From the NCBI GenBank assembly GCA_964617665.1, contig CAZUAH010000225.1, positions 1 through 21,415 of the forward strand: DNA of 21,415 bases, in the 5' to 3' direction. The stretch comes from JADHUC01 sp964617665. GTDB taxonomy: Bacteria; Planctomycetota; Planctomycetia; Pirellulales; Pirellulaceae. The notes under the pieces were generated by a model, which was not told where the DNA came from, searched no databases, and saw nothing but the letters and a program-made list of their open reading frames with translations. Position 1 is the stretch's first letter. The number at the start of each line of letters is the position of its first letter. Below, piece after piece: positions 16,888 to 21,415 of the stretch. Both the position numbers and the translations under genes were made by a program.

Positions 16888-16914
16888 GGACGCAACGATT
16901 GCGTGGCTGCGTCC
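16888..16914 (-). promoter_or_regulatory. Mutually exclusive stem-loops in the leader of the receptor at 14523-16862
   Basis: Two perfect inverted repeats overlap: GGACGCA (16888-16894) with TGCGTCC (16908-16914), and ACGCAA (16890-16895) with TTGCGT (16899-16904). They share bases, so the transcript could form one stem or the other. The block ends about 15 bases upstream of the GGAGG ribosome site. Switching is inferred only from geometry. Confidence 0.35.
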
Positions 16915-17047
16915 TCGAACTCCATTTCTTAGACGGACCTGCGGGACCGCTTCCTTGGGTTGCTGCCTGCGCAATCCGCCCTTACACGAGGCATCGGCGG
17001 CCAGCCACCAATGTGGCGAGCAGATAATCCATCGAACGCGTTAAGGC

Positions 17048-17092
17048 GATTCTCGTGAGTGAGGCAGTCGTGACGGTGGTCACAAGAGAATC
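17048..17092. promoter_or_regulatory. Nested inverted repeat, candidate operator
   Basis: An outer pair, GATTCTC (17048-17054) and GAGAATC (17086-17092), encloses a perfect small palindrome, GTGAC (17070-17074), spacer GGTG, GTCAC (17079-17083). It sits in the divergent region upstream of both receptor genes, a natural place for a repressor or activator site. No binding protein gene is visible nearby. Confidence 0.35.
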
Positions 17093-17610
17093 GAAAAATG
17101 GCCCGACTAAGGCACCAACGCGGTCCGGTTGCGGCGATGGTGACAATGAAACCAAGCGTAGAAGGGCATTCTCGTCATAACGCGGGGGCAGAGACTCCGG
17201 CGCGGTCACCCACCTCGGACCCAGTATCGGCAGTTGGGTCTCCGACTGCCGTGGAGTTCTATTCCGCCGAGGATGAGTCTGGGAAACGCGAATCCGATGG
17301 TGTAGTCCGGAAACCCGTTGGCCCGATGCGATAGCTAACACATTGCCGCAAAGTGTTGTCTCGTCTGAACTTCAGGCAAGAGAAAGATCGCAAGTGAGGC
17401 TATCCGATCAGGCCAACACTGCGCATTTGGCCGATTTTACCCAATCGGACGTTTGTGCGGATTATTCCAATTGTCCGGTCTTCTGGGCCGATACGCAGAA
17501 TACGGATGATCACCAGTCGGTCTCGCGGTTCCCGGTAGTGGCTGCCGGGCTCCCGTTTGACTCGATCACTATCCGATCACAGATATCGCAATGTCCATGG
17601 GGGGCGAGGC

Positions 17611-20055
17611 GTGTTGGAACGAACTCGACTTTCGAACATCGTTGGCCAGCATCGGCCATTCTGCGCAGTTTGTAGCTTTCTGGTATCCGCATTCCTGGCG
17701 ATTTCCGCTGGAGCTCAGGTGCCGATGCCCATGTCACCGGCCCAAGCGCGCGTTTTCGATGGCGACGGGCCGTTCGTCTTTGCCGCAGACCAGCCAGAGG
17801 ACGTACTGAATGATCTGCAACCAGCGCCAATCGACGAGCTGGAGGACCCGCTCGCTGAATTGGAGCAACTGCTCGGGCAACCGGTTCTTGTTCCGGGTCC
17901 GCCACCGGCAACGTTAACCGAGATAGCGTCGGATCTTGGCACCACACTGCCGCCAGGGCATGTCGTCGCGCCGATTGGACGTGGATCGCCGGCGCCCGTC
18001 ACCCGGATCGATCACGATATGATCTGGGCCTCTGGGGCACGCAGGCTTACCGAGTTGTTCGACATCTACGTTCCGAACACACAAATTACCAAGCACCATT
18101 GGAGCTTCGAACACCTCACAACGCGCGGTATGTTCGGCGACCTGGAGGACAAATACCTGTTTCTGGTGAACGGCAAGATCATGAACCACCAGACGATCAC
18201 TGGCGCCTTCAGCGAGATACGCGATCTGCCGCTGCTGGGCGACATTCATCACGTTGACTTCGTCCGTGGACCAGGTTCGGCGCTGTATGGCCCGGGGGCC
18301 ATCTTGGGCGTTGTCAGCGTCGTCACCCACAATGCGATGACCTTCGAGGGTACCGATGCGACTTTTCGGCAGGGGGCGATTGAGACTTTCAGCGCGTTGG
18401 AAATCCGCCACGGAAGGAAGTTCACCGAAGACTCCGGCATATTCGCCTACTTTGGGATGGCCGACTACGATGGGGCGAGCTATGAAAATGCACCGCTGAA
18501 GTTCAGCAAATCATTCGACACGCCGAACAGCCTTCCAAACTACGTCGCGGGGCAGCCGATCACCGTCCCTGCGGGCATCTATGGTGAAGATCACGAGTCG
18601 TGGCGAAGCCTGTCGAAGATGAAGCTGCATACTCAGTATACGAATGGCAATTTTGACCTCTGGGTGCGATACACTCAGGGAGGAGAAAAGGCGACACCTG
18701 CACGAGGTAACTTTGCACTGCCTCCATTCGGCGGCAGGACACCTGGCTTCGACTACAACACAGTAGGTGCGGCTCAGTTCGGCTATGTGCAGTTCACCGT
18801 GTTTGGTAGCTATCTCTGGGAACTCGGCGATAACTTGAACGCAGAGTTTCGGCTCAGTTACGATTCGATGGATTTTTCGCGGTACTTCAAAGCTCCTGCA
18901 GGCACCCCAAGCACGGGGAATCCGCAGCGCGAAGAAGAGTATTACGGCCGCGCGATGTTCAACTGGACACCGAATGAATGCCACGCCAGTGCTTTCGGAT
19001 TCGAGCTGTCGCGCGGGCATTTTGGACTCGGAACCTGGAGTTTTCCTGACCAACCCGGCAACACGATCATCAATGGAACTGCTGGCCCCTGGTGGACGAC
19101 TGGCTATTCATTCATCGGCGAGCACCAGTGGAAGATGAATGACCGCTGGACGATGTTCCTCACCGGGCGGTGGGACGAACACACGTATACGGACACACTC
19201 TTTTCGCCGCGCGGAGCCATCGTCTATACGCCGGATGAAGTTAACACACTGAAATTCATCGCCACGGAATCGGTGCGACGGCTCCCTGAAGACGTACTGT
19301 TTGGCGACTTCCGCAACAACCGGGGGCCTACGAGCGCGGAGTCGATCGAATCGCTTGAACTACGTTACGAGCGCCGGCCTTCGGAGGCTTGGACCTGGGC
19401 GCTCTCTGGTTTCTATCAGGACTCGGAGTTTGTCGGACTCTCGGGGTTTGCTAACTCAGATCAAAAGCGTTTCGCTGAAGTCAACACGTGGGGCGCAGAG
19501 ATAGAAGCGATGTACCGGATTGACAATGCTCGCTTCATCGCGTCCCACAGCGTCACAAAGTTGATCAACTTTGAGTTGGTGGGAAATTTTGCCTTGCCGG
19601 ATCCATTTGACTTGGCGAATCCCTTCTTCGGACAAGGCATCAGCGCCGCGCCCTACGGATTCGGCAACGATTTGGCAAACCAATCGCCGCACCTTACGAA
19701 GCTTGCCCTCCATTACGGCCACTGCCGCCACTGGAGTTCCGACGCGTCGCTGCGGATCTACTGGGCGCGACCCGGAGATGAAGACATGACCGAGTTCCAC
19801 AACGCGCGCTTCATTGCGCGGGGTAGCCTCAACAGGGACTCGGATCCCGGTTTCCGCAGTGCGTTCAAGGAGAGCTTCTTCCTGAACTACGCTCTGAACT
19901 ACCGCCACAATGATTGCGTGACGGCCCGCCTGGAACTGTTCAACATTCTTGGCTGGCTCGACAGTGACCTCAACAAACGCAACTTCATCCTTCAGCCTAC
20001 AACCTATAGGGCGGAAGCACCAGCAATCGGAATCAGCATGCGACTGACACACTGA
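17611..20055 (+). CDS. TonB-dependent outer-membrane receptor (third), first gene of a plus-strand pair
   Basis: 814 aa from a GTG start. Signal peptide to about residue 36 (CSFLVSAFLAISAGA-Q). An acidic segment leads to the shared motif DPLAELEQLLGQPVLVPG (79-96). The plug carries VTRIDHDMIWASGARRLTELF, TTRGMFGDLEDKYLFLVNG, GDIHHVDFVRGPGSALYGPG and AILGVVSVVTH. The barrel ends in GISMRLTH, unusual because outer-membrane barrels normally end in Phe, Trp or Tyr. The GTG at 17611 follows a GGGGGGCGAGG stretch; a TTG at 17614 is nearly as good, and a TTG at 17557 would give an N-terminus poorly suited to a signal peptide. It is the closest relative in the window of the receptor at 14523-16862. 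It is followed after 49 bases by another receptor gene. Ligand unknown. Confidence 0.92.
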   Translation: MLERTRLSNIVGQHRPFCAVCSFLVSAFLAISAGAQVPMPMSPAQARVFDGDGPFVFAADQPEDVLNDLQPAPIDELEDPLAELEQLLGQPVLVPGPPPATLTEIASDLGTTLPPGHVVAPIGRGSPAPVTRIDHDMIWASGARRLTELFDIYVPNTQITKHHWSFEHLTTRGMFGDLEDKYLFLVNGKIMNHQTITGAFSEIRDLPLLGDIHHVDFVRGPGSALYGPGAILGVVSVVTHNAMTFEGTDATFRQGAIETFSALEIRHGRKFTEDSGIFAYFGMADYDGASYENAPLKFSKSFDTPNSLPNYVAGQPITVPAGIYGEDHESWRSLSKMKLHTQYTNGNFDLWVRYTQGGEKATPARGNFALPPFGGRTPGFDYNTVGAAQFGYVQFTVFGSYLWELGDNLNAEFRLSYDSMDFSRYFKAPAGTPSTGNPQREEEYYGRAMFNWTPNECHASAFGFELSRGHFGLGTWSFPDQPGNTIINGTAGPWWTTGYSFIGEHQWKMNDRWTMFLTGRWDEHTYTDTLFSPRGAIVYTPDEVNTLKFIATESVRRLPEDVLFGDFRNNRGPTSAESIESLELRYERRPSEAWTWALSGFYQDSEFVGLSGFANSDQKRFAEVNTWGAEIEAMYRIDNARFIASHSVTKLINFELVGNFALPDPFDLANPFFGQGISAAPYGFGNDLANQSPHLTKLALHYGHCRHWSSDASLRIYWARPGDEDMTEFHNARFIARGSLNRDSDPGFRSAFKESFFLNYALNYRHNDCVTARLELFNILGWLDSDLNKRNFILQPTTYRAEAPAIGISMRLTH

Positions 20056-20071
20056 TTCCCTTGGAGAAATG

Positions 20072-20095
20072 TCACCGGCCCAGCGCGGCCGGTGA
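20072..20095 (+). promoter_or_regulatory. Intercistronic hairpin overlapping the ribosome site of the next receptor gene
   Basis: TCACCGGCC (20072-20080) and GGCCGGTGA (20087-20095) are perfect 9-base complements around the loop CAGCGC. The 3' arm includes the first bases of the GAGG ribosome site (20094-20097) of the gene starting at 20105. There is no T run after it, so it is not a simple terminator. It could limit translation of the second gene or mark an mRNA processing or stability point. Confidence 0.5.
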
Positions 20096-20104
20096 GGATA
20101 ACTC

Positions 20105-21415
20105 ATGCGACACCGAACATCACTTTCGCAACGTATGATGACGCATACGAGGAATGCCGCGATTTGGACAACGGCGGCTCTGCCACTGTTCGTTGCGGTC
20201 ACCGGGGCAGGCGAGCCGACAACCGATCCGCCCAATCCATTCGTGGACGACGGTGACGAGGCGCGAATAACGGTTAACGATCTGCAGCCGCTCGCCGAGG
20301 ACCAGCCTGTGGAGCCTGATAGCTCGTCGGCGCTTGATGAACTGGAAATGCTGCTCGGACAGCCGGTGCTTGTCCCCGCGCTCGAGCAGGAGGTGACGTC
20401 CGTCACCAGGCAGGCAAGCACTGTAGGTAAGTCGGCGGCCGCCGTCTTTGTGCTCACGTGTGAGATGATTCGCCGTAGCGGGGCGAACAACATACCGGAT
20501 GCCCTGCGGTTGGTACCAGGCGTTCAGGTGGCGCGAGTTGATTCCAATAAATGGGCCATCTCGGCTCGGGGGTTTGGGAACCGCTTTGCCAACAAGTTGC
20601 TCGTATTGATCGACGGCCGCAGTATCTACACACCGCTGTCCTCGGGAGTCTACTGGGAGGCTCAGGATGTCGTGCTGCAGGACGTCGAACGGATCGAGGT
20701 GATTCGTGGCCCCGGCGCGACGGCTTGGGGCGCTAATGCGGTGAACGGCGTCATCAACATCATTACAAAGACCTCGCGCGACACACAGGGAACGCTCATC
20801 GCCGCGGGGGGCGGCGACCAGGATAAATCGATCAATGCGGTCCGGGTCGGCGGCAGAATCGGTGACAACTTGCACTACCGCGTCTACGGAAAGCACTCCG
20901 AAAGAGCCCGCAGTTTCAACTACAGTCCAACGCACGACGATTCGCGGATGGGCCGTTACGGATTTCGTGCGGATTGGTATCCGGGTGGCTGCGACTGCGA
21001 CACGATTACCGTTCAGGGCGAGTACTTCGCCGGGATACTCGGCAACAGCATCGTCAATGTCATTCCAGTGGCTCCGTTCACCGAGTTCGTCGTTGACGAC
21101 ATTGACCATTCGGGCGGATTCTTCTTGGCGCGGTGGAATCATCAAATTGACGAGGATTCCGCAACGTCGCTGCAAGCCTATTTCGACCGCACAAATCGAG
21201 ACGACCTGCAAGTAGATCAAGTGACTGACGTTTTGGACCTCGATTTCCAGCACAACTTCGTCGCGGCGGAGCGGCACGCGATAACCTGGGGCGTGCGTTT
21301 TCGGCACGTGAGCGACGACATCGGGACCAACACCGCCTTTACTTTTCGGATGGTCCCCGTCAAACGAAACACGGATCTGATCAGTGGCTGGATTCAAGAC
21401 GAGATATCCCTGGGG
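20105..21415 (+). CDS. TonB-dependent outer-membrane receptor (fourth), 3' end cut by the window edge
   Basis: The frame is open for 437 codons to the last base of the window, so the gene is incomplete. Signal peptide to about residue 35 (AALPLFVAVTGAG-E). An acidic segment precedes a shorter version of the shared motif, LDELEMLLGQPVLVPA (77-92). The plug follows at once: QEVTSVTRQASTVGKSAAAV, FVLTCEMIRRSGANNIPDAL, WAISARGFGNRFANKLLVLI, RIEVIRGPGATAWGANAVNG and VINIITKTS. It is a classical plug, nearer to common colicin-I/vitamin B12-like receptors than the other three, and the EVTSV segment is a candidate TonB box. Start: ATG at 20105, with GAGG seven bases upstream, partly inside a hairpin. 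It is 49 bases after the preceding receptor, so probably in one transcript. The rest of the barrel lies outside. Confidence 0.93.
   Translation, partial: MRHRTSLSQRMMTHTRNAAIWTTAALPLFVAVTGAGEPTTDPPNPFVDDGDEARITVNDLQPLAEDQPVEPDSSSALDELEMLLGQPVLVPALEQEVTSVTRQASTVGKSAAAVFVLTCEMIRRSGANNIPDALRLVPGVQVARVDSNKWAISARGFGNRFANKLLVLIDGRSIYTPLSSGVYWEAQDVVLQDVERIEVIRGPGATAWGANAVNGVINIITKTSRDTQGTLIAAGGGDQDKSINAVRVGGRIGDNLHYRVYGKHSERARSFNYSPTHDDSRMGRYGFRADWYPGGCDCDTITVQGEYFAGILGNSIVNVIPVAPFTEFVVDDIDHSGGFFLARWNHQIDEDSATSLQAYFDRTNRDDLQVDQVTDVLDLDFQHNFVAAERHAITWGVRFRHVSDDIGTNTAFTFRMVPVKRNTDLISGWIQDEISLG

Larger units (their letters stand above)
16863..17610. promoter_or_regulatory. Divergent control region between two TonB receptor gene pairs
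   Basis: About 750 bases separate two receptor genes that point away from each other, so promoters for both should lie here. No -35/-10 pair could be called with confidence. Structures seen: overlapping inverted repeats at 16888-16914, a nested inverted repeat at 17048-17092, a 7-bp stem at 17228-17251 (CGGCAGT, ten-base spacer, ACTGCCG), and an imperfect leader hairpin at 17531-17549 (CCCGGTAG, TGG, CTGCCGGG). Short open frames at 17098-17334 (plus) and 16982-17341 (minus) lack ribosome sites and recognisable content and are not called as genes. Confidence 0.55.

Noticed and set aside
17281..17340. Faint resemblance to a cobalamin riboswitch (GGGAA, GAATCCG, GGTG words upstream of a receptor gene)
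   Set aside because: The words are in the wrong order and spacing, and the invariant GCCACTG-type box is missing. A covariance-model search would decide; I expect no hit.
16982..17341. Minus-strand open frame of 119 codons in the divergent region
   Set aside because: No ribosome site and an Arg/Pro/Ser-rich start; a somewhat hydrophobic end is not enough to support a gene. The plus-strand frame at 17098-17334 overlaps it and is equally weak.
19456..20493. Minus-strand open frame of 345 codons across the junction of the two plus-strand receptors
   Set aside because: Antisense to two well-supported genes and without family motifs.
20120..21397. Long open frame of 425 codons on the minus strand
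   Set aside because: It lies antisense to a receptor gene with clear plug motifs and signal peptide; its product has no recognisable domain and it has no ribosome site. A shadow of codon bias.

Overview
The window comes from a Gram-negative (diderm) bacterium with moderately GC-rich DNA. The mix suggests Planctomycetota (a Pirellulales-like lineage): a Wsp/Frz-type chemosensory operon, several TonB-dependent receptors whose plug starts with a 'TSVTRQASTVGKS...FVLT.EMIRRSG'-like sequence, a YfiR-like protein, and short 'QQSTIEN'-type repeat sequence near gene starts. This assignment is an inference from style, not from a marker gene. No rRNA, tRNA, CRISPR array, transposase or integrase was seen.

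Layout. Positions 64-8910 (minus strand) hold a compact chemosensory operon, in transcription order: CheW (8910-8428), CheR with a C-terminal TPR (8370-6850), an MCP with an eight-helix membrane sensor (6817-5003), a second CheW with an N-terminal extension (4973-4308), an MCP with a large helical periplasmic domain (4278-2323), and a hybrid CheA fused to a receiver domain (2229-64). It resembles the alternative-cellular-function systems (Wsp, Frz) more than flagellar chemotaxis. No CheB, CheY or output protein is visible; these may lie beyond the left edge. Positions 8911-9611 form a gap carrying one small divergent ORF (8988-9197).

Positions 9612-16862 (minus strand) hold, in transcription order, two TonB-dependent receptors (16862-14523 and 14346-12031), a YfiR-like periplasmic protein (11761-11219) and an MCP with a CHASE8-type periplasmic domain (11168-9612). 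A short relic resembling the last beta strand of another receptor lies just after the second receptor gene. A roughly 750-bp divergent control region (16863-17610) follows, then two more receptors on the plus strand (17611-20055, and 20105 to the right edge, incomplete).

How it may work together. In Pseudomonas the periplasmic protein YfiR represses YfiN through YfiN's CHASE8-type periplasmic domain. Here a YfiR-like gene is followed directly by a CHASE8 protein whose output is an MCP signalling domain instead of a diguanylate cyclase. Outer-membrane receptors lie upstream of it and a complete CheA/CheW/CheR core lies downstream. The simplest reading is a relay from outer-membrane receptor through YfiR-like protein and CHASE8-MCP to CheA-REC. 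This relay is the most interesting feature of the window. All four receptors also share a conserved N-terminal segment of the type DPLAELEQLLGQPVLVPG between the signal peptide and the plug.
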